Of a stretch of 64,000 nt of DNA, positions 23,960 to 34,108 are shown piece by piece. Both the position numbers and the translations under genes were made by a program. The notes under the pieces are model-generated. The model saw nothing but the letters and a program-made list of their open reading frames with translations, was not told where the DNA came from and did no database searches. This DNA is from Streptomyces vietnamensis (GTDB lineage Bacteria; Actinomycetota; Actinomycetes; Streptomycetales; Streptomycetaceae): positions 5,770,001-5,834,000 of the forward strand of contig NZ_CP010407.1 of assembly GCF_000830005.1 (NCBI RefSeq). The letters run 5' to 3'. The first letter of the stretch is position 1. Every line of letters begins with the position of its first letter.

Positions 23960-24298
23960 ATGAAGACGTACGCGGAGGGCGTGGCCGAGGTCACGGACGC
24001 GGACTTCGGCACGGAGGTGCTGGGCGCCGGGCTGCCGGTCCTGGTGAAGTTCACGGCGGAGTGGTGCGGGCCGTGCCGGCAGCTGAAGCCGGTGCTCGGC
24101 GCGCTCGCCTCCGAGGAGGCGGCGCGGCTGCGGATCGTGGAGATCGACGTGGACCGCAACCCGGAGACCACCCTGAAGTACGGGGTCCTCGCGACCCCGA
24201 CCCTCATGGTCTTCCGGGGAGGCGAGCCCGTGAAGTCGATCGTCGGCGCCCGCCCGAAGCGCCGCCTCCTGGCCGACCTGGAGGACGTGCTGTCCTAG
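23960..24298 (+). CDS. trxA: Thioredoxin
   Basis: A 112-residue disulfide reductase with the canonical WCGPC active site (Cys36, Cys39) and the cis-proline segment LATPTLMVF. It accepts electrons from thioredoxin reductase, which is not encoded here. It is cotranscribed with the merR gene (four-base gap, GGAGGGG ribosome site). Its stop codon TAG shares the CTAG tetranucleotide with the stop codon of the convergent synthetase gene. Confidence 0.93.
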   Translation: MKTYAEGVAEVTDADFGTEVLGAGLPVLVKFTAEWCGPCRQLKPVLGALASEEAARLRIVEIDVDRNPETTLKYGVLATPTLMVFRGGEPVKSIVGARPKRRLLADLEDVLS

Positions 24299-25509
24299 GA
24301 CCACAGCTCGGTGCTGTGCGCGCCGGCCAGCTCCCCGATCCGGCCGAGGATCTCCTCGGCCGGTGCGGCGGGCAGTCGGCGGCCGTCGCGCAGCCGGAGG
24401 GCCACCAGGTCGTCGGCGGCCTCCCGGGCGCCGACGACCGCCTGGTACGGCACGAGCCTGGCCTCCCGGACGCGGGCGCCCAGGCTGCCCCGCTCGGGGC
24501 CCGCGACCTCCGCCCGCAGCCCGCGCTCCACGCACCGCGCGGCCAGCGCGTCCGCCTGCGGGAGTTCGGCCTCCGAGACCGGCAGGATCATCAGCTGGAC
24601 CGGGGCCAGCCAGGCGGGGAAGGCGCCGCCGTGCTGCTCCAGGAGGTGGGCGACGGCCCGTTCGACGCTGCCGATGACGGCGCGGTGGATCATCACCGGC
24701 CGGTGTTTGGCGCCGTCCGCGCCGATGTAGTGGAGGTCGAACCGCTCGGGCTGGTGGAAGTCGATCTGCACGGTCGACAGGGTGGACTCGCGGCCGGCGC
24801 CGTCGGCGACCTGGACGTCGATCTTCGGCCCGTAGAACGCGGCCTCGCCCTCCGCCGCCTCGTAGGGCAGCCCGGAGGCGTCGAGGACCTCGCGCAGCAG
24901 GGCGGTGGACCGCTCCCACAGCTCGGGGGCGGCGACGTACTTGCCGCCGGGCCCGGGCAGCGAGAGCCGGTACCGGGCGGGCACGATGCCGAGCGCCCCG
25001 TACGCCCGCCGGATCAGCTCCAGGGCGGCGGCGGCCTCCCCGGCGGCCTGCTCCAGGGTGCAGAAGACGTGCGCGTCGTTCAGCTGGATCGCCCGGACCC
25101 GGGTGAGACCGCCGAGGACGCCCGAGAGCTCGGAGCGGTACATGCCGCCGAGCTCGGCCATGCGCAGCGGCAGCTCGCGGTAGCTGTGCGGGCGGGAGCG
25201 GTACATGAGCGCGTGGTGCGGGCAGAGGCTGGGCCGCAGGAGGAACTGCTCGCCGCCGAGGTCCATGGGCGGGAACATGTCGTCGCTGTAGTGCGCCCAG
25301 TGTCCGGAGATCTCGTACAGCTCGCGCTTGCCGAGGACCGGGGAGTACACGTGCCGGTACCCGGCCCGGCGCTCGGCCTCCCGGACGTACTCCTCCAGGG
25401 CGTGGCGTACGACGGCGCCGTCGGGCAGCCAGTACGGCAGCCCGGAGCCGATCAGCGGGTCGGTGTCGAAGATGTTCAGCTCGCGGCCGAGCCTGCGGTG
25501 GTCGTGCAC
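24295..25509 (-). CDS. Short threonyl-tRNA synthetase without editing domain
   Basis: Class II aminoacyl-tRNA synthetase charging tRNA-Thr. Only 404 residues, against roughly 640-660 for a normal bacterial ThrRS: the TGS and SAD-type N-terminal editing domains are missing. The protein begins at the catalytic core (LGRELNIFDTDPLIGSGLPYWLPDGAVVRHALEEYV). Zinc ligands Cys96 (LRPSLCPHH, normally NCPGH) and His147 (NDAHVFC) are present, as are motif 2 (MYRSELSGVLGGLTRVRAIQ) and motif 3 (HRAVIGSVERAVAHLLEQ), then the anticodon domain. GTG at 25509 follows GAGGAGA. It is probably a second, stress- or inhibitor-related copy; the main thrS should lie elsewhere. The 5' leader looks like a threonine attenuator. 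Confidence 0.85.
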   Translation of the reverse strand: MHDHRRLGRELNIFDTDPLIGSGLPYWLPDGAVVRHALEEYVREAERRAGYRHVYSPVLGKRELYEISGHWAHYSDDMFPPMDLGGEQFLLRPSLCPHHALMYRSRPHSYRELPLRMAELGGMYRSELSGVLGGLTRVRAIQLNDAHVFCTLEQAAGEAAAALELIRRAYGALGIVPARYRLSLPGPGGKYVAAPELWERSTALLREVLDASGLPYEAAEGEAAFYGPKIDVQVADGAGRESTLSTVQIDFHQPERFDLHYIGADGAKHRPVMIHRAVIGSVERAVAHLLEQHGGAFPAWLAPVQLMILPVSEAELPQADALAARCVERGLRAEVAGPERGSLGARVREARLVPYQAVVGAREAADDLVALRLRDGRRLPAAPAEEILGRIGELAGAHSTELWS

Positions 25510-25548
25510 GGTGGTCTCCTCGCGTACGTCGGGCGAGTGACCACAGCG

Positions 25549-25580
25549 CGAAGCCCCGGGGCACTCGCCCCGGGGCTTCG
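25549..25580 (-). terminator. Attenuator-like hairpin in the ThrRS leader
   Basis: Perfect 14-base arms CGAAGCCCCGGGGC and GCCCCGGGGCTTCG with a four-base loop lie between the leader peptide stop and the ThrRS start. The loop and left arm (complement of CACTCGCCC at 25562-25570) can pair instead with 25531-25539 just downstream. This offers an alternative structure that would break the stem. Confidence 0.6.
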
Positions 25581-25595
25581 TCACTGGAACAACGG

Positions 25596-25649
25596 TCAGC
25601 GCGCCGGGACACTCTCCGGCGTCGTCGTCCTCATCGCAGCGCGCTTCAT
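25596..25649 (-). CDS. Threonine-rich leader peptide of the ThrRS gene
   Basis: A 17-codon reading frame, MKRAAMRTTTPESVPAR, with three consecutive ACG threonine codons, ends 87 bases before the ThrRS start and 16 bases before the attenuator hairpin. A -10-like TACGGT (25661-25656) ends six bases before its ATG, so it would be translated from a leaderless mRNA. Ribosome stalling at the Thr codons when charged tRNA-Thr is scarce would let the alternative pairing form. The logic is that of classical amino-acid attenuation; the evidence is positional and structural only. Confidence 0.6.
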   Translation of the reverse strand: MKRAAMRTTTPESVPAR

Positions 25650-25728
25650 GCGGGGACCGTAGCAAGGGGCGGCCGCCGGGCGCACCCGCTTTTCCACAGG
25701 GCCGCCCGCTCCGCCGAGGCATACAGAA

Positions 25729-25774
25729 ATACCCCGACTAGAATTGACAGTCGGGGTATCGCCTCGCGTATATT
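25729..25774 (+). promoter_or_regulatory. helR promoter overlapped by an 11-bp inverted repeat
   Basis: Perfect arms ATACCCCGACT (25729-25739) and AGTCGGGGTAT (25749-25759) flank a nine-base spacer. A consensus -35 TTGACA (25744-25749) lies in the spacer, and TATATT (25769-25774) follows 19 bases later as -10. The region around it is much more AT-rich than the genome. The 353-base gap 25510-25862 is otherwise taken up by the ThrRS leader. Confidence 0.6.
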
Positions 25775-25862
25775 GATAGATTCCGTGTCCGGCGTGCTCA
25801 TTTGGGCGCACCGAAGACGCGGAGAAGTTCAATAAACGCACTGTATCGCGCCGGGAGTCGAA

Positions 25863-28112
25863 TTGTCAACCGAGGAATTTCGGAATGAGCAGCAATTCAT
25901 CACCGATCTCTACGCACGACTCGACGACCTGAGGGACCAGGCCGAAGCCGCCGTCGAGCAGGCCCTCCGCACCCCCGGGGTCGGCAGCAGCCAGGGACGC
26001 CTCGAACGGGACGTGATGGTCGCCGAGCAGTCCGGGCTGCTCTCCGCGCTCAACGCCGGGGAGAGCGGGCTCTGCTTCGGCCGGCTCGTCTTCAAGGACG
26101 GCCGCGACCACCACATCGGCCGGCTCGGCATCCGCGAGGACGACCCGAACCGCACCCCGCTCGTCGTCGACTGGCGCGCCGAGATCGCCCGCCCCTTCTA
26201 CCTCGCCACCGGGTACGAGCCGATGGGCCTCACCCGCCGACGGCACATCACCACCAAGGGGCGCGAGGTCGTCTCCCTCCACGACGAGGTCCTCGACCTC
26301 GCCGACGCCACCCGCACCGGCCACGAGAGCCGGAACGCCGACGAAGTGCTGCTCGCCGCGCTCGACGCCGCCCGCACCGGCCGCATGCACGACATCGTGC
26401 AGACCATCCAGGCCGAGCAGGACGCCATCATCCGCTCCCCGCACCGCGGGGTCCTCGTCGTCGAGGGCGGCCCCGGGACGGGGAAGACCGCGGTCGCCCT
26501 GCACCGGGCCGCGTACCTCCTCTACGCGCACCGCGAGCAGCTCGCCAAGCGGGCCGTCCTCATCGTCGGCCCCAACCCCGCCTTCCTCGGCTACATCGGC
26601 AACGTCCTGCCCTCCCTCGGCGAGACCGGCGTCCTCCTCGCCACCCCCGCCGAGCTGTTCCCCGGCGTCCGCGCCACCGGCACCGACACCCCGCGCGCCG
26701 CCGCCGTCAAGGGCGCCGCCGGCATGGCCGACGCCCTCGCCGCGGCCGTACGGGACCGCCAGCAGGTCCCCGAGCGCGGCGAACCGCTGATCGTCCCGCA
26801 CGAGGACGGCGACCTGGTCATCGACTGGGACATGGCCCTCGAAGCCCGCCACAAGGCCCGCGAGACCTTCCTCCCGCACAACCTCGCCCGCCCCTACTTC
26901 GTCTTCCGGATCCTCGACGCGCTCGCCGAACAGCTCGCCGACCGCATCGGCGCCGACCCCTACGGCGGCCCCAACTTCCTCGGCCCCGACGACATCGCCC
27001 TGCTCGCCAAGGGCATCGCCGCCAACCCCGACGTCCACACGGCGATCGACACCCTCTGGCCGCCCCTCACCCAGCAGGGCTTCCTCGCCGACTACCTCGC
27101 CGAACCCACCCACCTCGACGACGAGGACGACGCCGCCGCGATCCGGCGCGACGGCGGCCCCTGGACCCCCGCCGACGTCCCCCTGCTCGACGAGGCCGCC
27201 GAACTCCTCGGCGAGGACGACTCCGCCCTCCGCGCCGCCGAGGAGGCCGAACGCCAGAAGCAGATCCAGTACGCGCAGGGCGTCCTCGACGTCTCCTTCG
27301 CCTCCCGCACCTACGAGTTCGAGGACAAGGAGGAGCTCGACAAGGACGCCTCCGAGGTCCTCTCCGCCCACGACATCATCGACGCCGAACGCTTCGCCGA
27401 ACGCCACGAGGAGGCCGACCACCGCACCGCCGCCGAGCGCGCCGCCGCCGACCGCACCTGGGCCTTCGGCCACATCATCGTCGACGAGGCCCAGGAGCTC
27501 TCCGCCATGGCCTGGCGGCTCCTCATGCGCCGCAGCCCCAGCCGCTCCATGACCCTCGTCGGCGACCCCGCCCAGACCGGCGACCCGGCCGGCGTCGGCG
27601 CCTGGCAGTCCATCCTCGGCCCGTACGTCGAGGACCGCTGGCAGCACGTCCGCCTCGGCGTCAACTACCGCACGCCCGCCGAGATCATGGCCGTCGCCGC
27701 CGAGACCCGCCGGGCCGCCGAACCCGGCTTCGAACCGCCCCGCTCGGTGCGCTCCACCGGCGTCGAGCCCTGGGACCGGACCGTCGACGACCCGGTGAAG
27801 GAGGCCGCCGACGCGGTCGCCGCCGAACTCCGCGAGGAGGGCCGGACCGCCGTCATCGCCCCGGCGGAGCTGCACCCCGGCCTGATCGCCGCCCTCCCCG
27901 AGGCCTCGTACGGCCCGAAGCCCGACCTCACCCGGCCGGTCGTCCTCCTCGACCCCCGGCAGGCGAAGGGCCTCGAATTCGACACGGTCCTCGTCGTCGA
28001 CCCCGACGGCATCCGGGAGGGCGCCACGCACGGGATCAACGACCTGTACGTGGCGCTCACCCGGGCCACTCAGCGGATGGGCGTCATCAGGCCGGCCGTC
28101 ACGCCGGCCTGA
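25863..28112 (+). CDS. helR: HelD-family RNA polymerase recycling ATPase (HelR-like)
   Basis: A 749-residue superfamily I ATPase that is not a true helicase: HelD proteins enter the RNA polymerase channels and release stalled or rifamycin-bound enzyme. The N-terminal coiled coil (about 5-65) forms the arm that enters the secondary channel. Walker A is [10 protein letters not shown] (about 201-210), the ATPase halves are split by a helical insert, Walker B is [11 protein letters not shown], and GDPAQTGDP follows. Length and the Walker A-proximal segment fit actinobacterial HelR (class II HelD). The start is an unusual TTG at 25863 behind CGGGAG. The 3' end overlaps the convergent glgB by 14 bases. 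Rifampicin resistance is a family property, not shown here. Confidence 0.85.
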   Translation: MSTEEFRNEQQFITDLYARLDDLRDQAEAAVEQALRTPGVGSSQGRLERDVMVAEQSGLLSALNAGESGLCFGRLVFKDGRDHHIGRLGIREDDPNRTPLVVDWRAEIARPFYLATGYEPMGLTRRRHITTKGREVVSLHDEVLDLADATRTGHESRNADEVLLAALDAARTGRMHDIVQTIQAEQDAIIRSPHRGVLVVEGGPGTGKTAVALHRAAYLLYAHREQLAKRAVLIVGPNPAFLGYIGNVLPSLGETGVLLATPAELFPGVRATGTDTPRAAAVKGAAGMADALAAAVRDRQQVPERGEPLIVPHEDGDLVIDWDMALEARHKARETFLPHNLARPYFVFRILDALAEQLADRIGADPYGGPNFLGPDDIALLAKGIAANPDVHTAIDTLWPPLTQQGFLADYLAEPTHLDDEDDAAAIRRDGGPWTPADVPLLDEAAELLGEDDSALRAAEEAERQKQIQYAQGVLDVSFASRTYEFEDKEELDKDASEVLSAHDIIDAERFAERHEEADHRTAAERAAADRTWAFGHIIVDEAQELSAMAWRLLMRRSPSRSMTLVGDPAQTGDPAGVGAWQSILGPYVEDRWQHVRLGVNYRTPAEIMAVAAETRRAAEPGFEPPRSVRSTGVEPWDRTVDDPVKEAADAVAAELREEGRTAVIAPAELHPGLIAALPEASYGPKPDLTRPVVLLDPRQAKGLEFDTVLVVDPDGIREGATHGINDLYVALTRATQRMGVIRPAVTPA

Positions 28113-30333
28113 GCCAGACCGTCGCGAGCGGCGGCAGGGTCATCCGCACGCTCGCCTCACGGCCGTGCCACGGCACCGACTCGGTCTTCACCGGGTCGGT
28201 GCCGACCACGTCCGAGCCGCCGTACCGCGCCGCGTCCGTGTTCAGCACCTCCGCCCAGGCCGCGAACGTGTCCGGGACCCCGAGCCGGTAGTCGTGCCGC
28301 ACCACCGGCGAGAAGTTGCACACCGCGAGCAGCGGCGAGCCGAAGCCGTCGTACCGCAGGAACGCGAAGACGTTGTCGTCGGCCGCGTCCCCCACCACCC
28401 ACTGGAAACCGTCCGGGACGGTGTCCCGCTCCCAGAGCGAGGGCGTCGCCGCGTACACCGTGTTCAGGTCGCGCACGAGATCCCGCACCCCCCGGTGGTC
28501 CGCCTCCGCCCCGTACGCCGGATCGAGCAGCCACCAGTCCGGGCCGTGGTCCGCCGACCACTCCCCGCCCTGCGCGAACTCCTGCCCCATGTAGAGCAGC
28601 TGCTTGCCCGGGTGCGCCCACATGAAGCCCAGATACGCGCGGTGGTTGGCCCGCTGCTGCCACCAGTCGCCCGGCATCTTCGACACCAGCGACCGCTTGC
28701 CGTGCACCACCTCGTCGTGCGAGATCGGCAGGATGTAGTTCTCGCTGTACGCGTACACCATCGAGAACGTCATCTCGTGGTGGTGGTACTTGCGGTGCAC
28801 CGGCTCCTTCTGCACGTACTCCAGGGAGTCGTGCATCCAGCCCATGTTCCACTTCATGCCGAAGCCCAGACCGCCGAAGCCGCCCGGACCCACCTGGTCC
28901 GTCGCCCGCGTCACCCCGTCCCAGGCGGTCGACTCCTCGGCGAAGGTGACGACGCCGGGGCAGCGGCGGTAGACGGTGGCGTTCATCTCCTGCAGGAAGC
29001 GGACCGCGTCCAGGTTCTCCCGGCCCCCGAACTCGTTCGGCAGCCACTCGCCGTGCTCCCGCGAGTAGTCCAGGTAGAGCATCGACGCGACGGCGTCCAC
29101 GCGCAGCCCGTCGATGTGGAACTCCTGGCACCAGTACACGGCGTTCGCCACCAGGAAGTTCCGCACCTCCTTGCGGCCGTAGTCGAACTCCAGGGTCCCC
29201 CAGTCGGGATGGTGCGAACGGCGCGGGTCCTCGTGCTCGTACAGCGGACGTCCGTCGAACTCGGCGAGCGCCCAGTCGTCCTTCGGGAAGTGCGCCGGCA
29301 CCCAGTCCATCAGCACGCCGATCCCGGCCCGGTGCAGCGCGTCGACGAGGAACCTGAAGTCGTCGGGGGTGCCCATGCGGGCCGTCGGCGCGTAGAACCC
29401 GGTGACCTGGTAGCCCCAGGAACCGCCGAAGGGATGCTCGGTGACCGGCATGAACTCCACGTGCGTGAACCCGAGGTCACGCACGTAGGCGGGCAGCTGC
29501 TCGGCCAGCTGGCGGTACGTGAGCCCCGGCCGCCACGACGGCAGGTGCACCTCGTAGACGGAGATCGGCGCCTCGTGCGGCGGGCGCGCCCCGCGCCGCT
29601 CCATCCACTCCGCGTCGTCCCAGGCGTAGTGCGACTCGGTGACGATCGACGCGGTGTTCGGCGGGCATTCGGTCCGGCGGGCCATCGGGTCCGCGCGGAC
29701 CGTGTGCGAGCCGTCGGGGCGAGCGATGTCGTACTTGTAGACGGCGCCCTCGCCGATCCCCGGCACGAACAGCTCCCACACGCCCGTCGAACCGAGCGAA
29801 CGCATCGGCAGCGCCGTGCCGTCCCAGTGCGTGAAGTCGCCCGTGACGCGGACGCCGCGCGCGTTCGGCGCCCACACGGCGAAGCGGGTGCCGGTGACGC
29901 CCTCGTGGGTCATCACGCGGGAACCGAGCGCCGTCCACAGCTCCTCGTGCCGGCCCTCGCCGATGAGGTGCAGGTCCAGCTCGCCCAGGGACGGGAGGAA
30001 GCGGTACGGGTCGTGGACGGGCATCTCGTCCCCGTCGTACCGCACCCGGAGCTCGTACGCGGGCACCTTGCGGAGCAGCGGGACGAACACCGAGAACAGC
30101 CCGTCGCCGTCGTCGTCCATCGTGAGGCGCTTGCCCTTCGTGAGGACGGCGACCTCCTGCGCCCAGGGGCGCAGCGCCCGGATCACGACCCCGCCCTTGA
30201 CCGGATGCGCGCCGAGCATCCCGTGCGGGTCGTGGTGCTCCCCGGCGAGCAGCCGCGCCCGGTCGCCGGGGTCGAGCGGGGGCGCCTTACGGGGCGTCTT
30301 GCCGGCCGTCTTGCCTGCGGATCGGGCGGTCAC
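28099..30333 (-). CDS. glgB: 1,4-alpha-glucan branching enzyme
   Basis: Adds alpha-1,6 branches to glycogen-like alpha-glucan. The 744-residue product has an N-terminal carbohydrate-binding region (CBM48, about 30-230), a GH13 catalytic barrel (about 240-620) and a C-terminal beta domain. The nucleophile Asp lies in [13 protein letters not shown], the acid/base Glu in [14 protein letters not shown], and the third Asp in [13 protein letters not shown]. The start is GTG at 30333. It is the last gene of the glgE-treS-mak-glgB set, separated from mak by 490 bases that contain a composite palindromic repeat, so it may have its own promoter or be affected by the repeat. Confidence 0.96.
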   Translation of the reverse strand: MTARSAGKTAGKTPRKAPPLDPGDRARLLAGEHHDPHGMLGAHPVKGGVVIRALRPWAQEVAVLTKGKRLTMDDDGDGLFSVFVPLLRKVPAYELRVRYDGDEMPVHDPYRFLPSLGELDLHLIGEGRHEELWTALGSRVMTHEGVTGTRFAVWAPNARGVRVTGDFTHWDGTALPMRSLGSTGVWELFVPGIGEGAVYKYDIARPDGSHTVRADPMARRTECPPNTASIVTESHYAWDDAEWMERRGARPPHEAPISVYEVHLPSWRPGLTYRQLAEQLPAYVRDLGFTHVEFMPVTEHPFGGSWGYQVTGFYAPTARMGTPDDFRFLVDALHRAGIGVLMDWVPAHFPKDDWALAEFDGRPLYEHEDPRRSHHPDWGTLEFDYGRKEVRNFLVANAVYWCQEFHIDGLRVDAVASMLYLDYSREHGEWLPNEFGGRENLDAVRFLQEMNATVYRRCPGVVTFAEESTAWDGVTRATDQVGPGGFGGLGFGMKWNMGWMHDSLEYVQKEPVHRKYHHHEMTFSMVYAYSENYILPISHDEVVHGKRSLVSKMPGDWWQQRANHRAYLGFMWAHPGKQLLYMGQEFAQGGEWSADHGPDWWLLDPAYGAEADHRGVRDLVRDLNTVYAATPSLWERDTVPDGFQWVVGDAADDNVFAFLRYDGFGSPLLAVCNFSPVVRHDYRLGVPDTFAAWAEVLNTDAARYGGSDVVGTDPVKTESVPWHGREASVRMTLPPLATVWLRPA

Positions 30334-30823
30334 GGGGGTGCCTCCTGGGGGTACGGGGGGTACGAATGCGCAACGGTGAAGGGGGGTGCGGGGAAACTCG
30401 GCCGAACGGGCGCCGTTGCGGGCGGCGCCCTTCCGTTGTGGGCGGCGCCCGCCCCCGTTGTGGGCAGTCGTTCCGCTGGGGCGGAACGGGTGGGCACAAC
30501 GGACGGCGCCCTTGCCGGCGCCAGAGGCTCCAGCGCCTGAACCCGCACCCCGTGCACCGTCGCTGGTGGTGCGGGTCAGGGCGCGGGAGCCTAGGCCCGG
30601 CCGGGGGCGCCGTCCCGTGTGCCCACCCGTCCCGCCCTGCGGGACGATTGCCCACACGGGGGTGGACGAAGCGCACCGCCCAGCGCGGGGCGCGGGCCCC
30701 ACACGGCGGGTGGTGAAGGGCGCCGCCCAGCCCGGCGCGGGCGCGGTCACATGGGGCGGCAGGGCCCGGTCGGGCGTGGTGGTGGGCGTGACGGGGCCGA
30801 GGGGCGGCACGGGACGGGGGCGG
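30334..30823. repeat. Composite palindromic repeat, copy A (between mak and glgB)
   Basis: The core 30455-30659 has a left hairpin (30455-30502; outer stem CCGTTGTG/CACAACGG, inner stem CGTTCCGC/GCGGAACG), a central hairpin (ACCCGCACC 30541-30549 with GGTGCGGGT 30568-30576) and a right hairpin (30615-30659; CCGTGTG/CACACGG, CGTCCCGC/GCGGGACG). Each outer hairpin keeps the same unpaired six-base internal loop (GGCAGT/GGTGGG or its complement). The left flank repeats GTTGTGGGCGGCGCCC, and the right flank repeats the CGCCCAGC...CGCGGGC...CACA motif. The reverse complement of copy B (61320-61794) aligns with it throughout. No gene is seen in the gap. Confidence 0.85.
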
Positions 30824-32164
30824 TCACTGGGGGGTCGCCAGGCGCTCGATCGCCGACATCGGGACCGGAAGCCAGTCCGGCCGGTGCCGGGCCTCGTAGA
30901 GGACCTCGTAGACCGCCTTGTCCGTCTCGTAGGCGCGGAGGAGCGCAGGGTCGGCACGCGGGTCCGCGCCCGCCACCTCCGCGTACCCCGTGCAGTACGC
31001 CGCCCGGCACCGCGACGCCCACTCCGCGTTCCACGGCCGGTGCGTGCGGGCCGCGTAGTCGAAGGAGCGGAGCATTCCGGCGACGTCGCGGACGGTCGGC
31101 TGCGGGCTGCGCCGTTCGTCCAGCGGCTTCGCCGGTTCGCCCTCGAAGTCGATGACGGCCCAGCCGCCGTCGGAGCCGCGCAGGGTCTGCCCGAGGTGTA
31201 GGTCCCCGTGGATGCGCTGCACCGCGGCCCCGCCGCTCGCCGCGGCGAAGACGGCCCGCAGGGCCGGCACGTGCGGCAGGAGCGCGGGGACGGCCTGCGC
31301 CGCCGCGTGCAGCCGGCGGTCCATCGCGGCCGCGAGCTGCTCGGTCTCGGAGCGGGCCAGGCGCCGGGTCGGCAGGGCCGAAGCCAGCGCCAGGTGCACC
31401 TCCGCCGTCGCCCGGCCGAGGGCCCGCGCCTCCGTCGTGAACTCCCGCCCGTCCGCCAGCGCGTCGAGGGCGAGCCGCCAGCCGTCCCGGGAGTCCCGCA
31501 GGTAGGGCTGGAGGACGCCGAGGGTGGAGGCCCCCGACTCGTACCAGGCGACCGGGGCGGGTACCCGGGCGCAGCCGGCCCCGGCCAGGGCGAGGGGCAG
31601 TTCCAGGTCCGGGTTCGCCCCGGGACTCACCCTCCGGAAGATCTTCAGGATGAACGAATCGCCGTAGACGAGGGACGAGTTGGACTGTTCCGCGTCCAGC
31701 ATGCGGGGGGCCAGGGCCGGGGGCAGAGCCGTCGTGGCGTGGAAGCGCAGCGGGCCCGTCCGGCCCGGGGTGCGCAGCCGTTCGTACAGGAGCCCCGCCA
31801 GGCGCGGGTCGCGCAGGCCCTCGTACACCGCGCGTCCGGCGAGCGGGCCCTGCCGGATCCGCCCGATCAGGGCGGGGGCGAGGCGGGGCGGGAGCTGGGT
31901 CCTTACGCCCAGGAGCAGTTGGTAGCAGTCGGCGGGCGTTCCGGCCGGGCGGCCCGGCTGTTCGACCCGTACGAGCAGATGGAGGAGGCCGGGTCCCGCG
32001 CCGTCCAGGGGCAGCAGCTCGGTGGCCGCGTCCAGCGTGAATCCGGTGACCCGGCGGCCCTTGCCCGCGAACCAGCGCTGCCGTGGCAGCCATTCGTGGA
32101 GCAGGGGGGCGAGGGACGGAAGGAGGGCGTCCGGGGCCCGGGTGGTGGATGCGGTCTCCGGCAT
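30824..32164 (-). CDS. mak: Maltokinase (Pep2/Mak)
   Basis: Phosphorylates maltose to maltose 1-phosphate with ATP, supplying GlgE. The 446-residue product has an aminoglycoside-phosphotransferase-like kinase fold: an N-terminal cap ([15 protein letters not shown]), the Lys-containing strand FILKIFRRV, the catalytic loop [14 protein letters not shown] and the metal-binding segment [16 protein letters not shown]. The ATG at 32164 follows GAAAGGA; an in-frame TTG at 32215 seems less likely. It lies 246 bases downstream of treS on the same strand, in the order glgE-treS-mak-glgB known for the GlgE pathway. Confidence 0.92.
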   Translation of the reverse strand: MPETASTTRAPDALLPSLAPLLHEWLPRQRWFAGKGRRVTGFTLDAATELLPLDGAGPGLLHLLVRVEQPGRPAGTPADCYQLLLGVRTQLPPRLAPALIGRIRQGPLAGRAVYEGLRDPRLAGLLYERLRTPGRTGPLRFHATTALPPALAPRMLDAEQSNSSLVYGDSFILKIFRRVSPGANPDLELPLALAGAGCARVPAPVAWYESGASTLGVLQPYLRDSRDGWRLALDALADGREFTTEARALGRATAEVHLALASALPTRRLARSETEQLAAAMDRRLHAAAQAVPALLPHVPALRAVFAAASGGAAVQRIHGDLHLGQTLRGSDGGWAVIDFEGEPAKPLDERRSPQPTVRDVAGMLRSFDYAARTHRPWNAEWASRCRAAYCTGYAEVAGADPRADPALLRAYETDKAVYEVLYEARHRPDWLPVPMSAIERLATPQ

Positions 32165-32356
32165 GGCATCGCGTCCTTTCCCCGGGGCGCACAAGTGGCT
32201 TTCGTATGCGTTCAAATGCGCAGAGTGTCCCGGATGGCGGCTGTGACTGTCCGGATGTGCGGGACGTGTCGGAAAGGGAAGATCCGTATGGGCCCGGCAA
32301 GAAGGCCCGGATGGACCTGAAGGGTGGCGTGGATCGTGTGTGGTTCACAGTGCCCA

Positions 32357-32384
32357 GGGTGGGACGGGGGAAACCGCCCCACCC
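32357..32384 (-). terminator. Possible hairpin after treS
   Basis: GGGTGGG-A-CGG pairs with CCG-C-CCCACCC (one mismatch) around a six-base loop, 27 bases past the treS stop. It may reduce read-through into mak. The rest of the 246-base gap shows no gene. Confidence 0.45.
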
Positions 32385-32410
32385 GGGACGAAAACCGAAC
32401 TGGGTGTCGC

Positions 32411-34104
<1,694 letters not shown>

Positions 34105-34108
<4 letters not shown>

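Noticed and set aside
25510..25862. T-box riboswitch upstream of the ThrRS gene
   Set aside because: No T-box consensus (AGGGUGGNACCGCG) or specifier loop was seen; the short Thr-rich leader frame with a hairpin fits ribosome attenuation better.
25663..25862. Rifamycin-associated element before helR
   Set aside because: The expected GGGGCTTG...CAAG.CCCC palindrome is absent; only the different ATACCCCGACT repeat is present.
30334..30823. Small protein genes inside the mak-glgB gap
   Set aside because: Several open frames exist on both strands but they simply translate the palindromic repeat (also seen in copy B) and lack ribosome sites.
32164..32215. Maltokinase start at TTG 32215
   Set aside because: The ATG at 32164 has a GAAAGGA site at good distance and fits the family N-terminus; the TTG has no comparable support.
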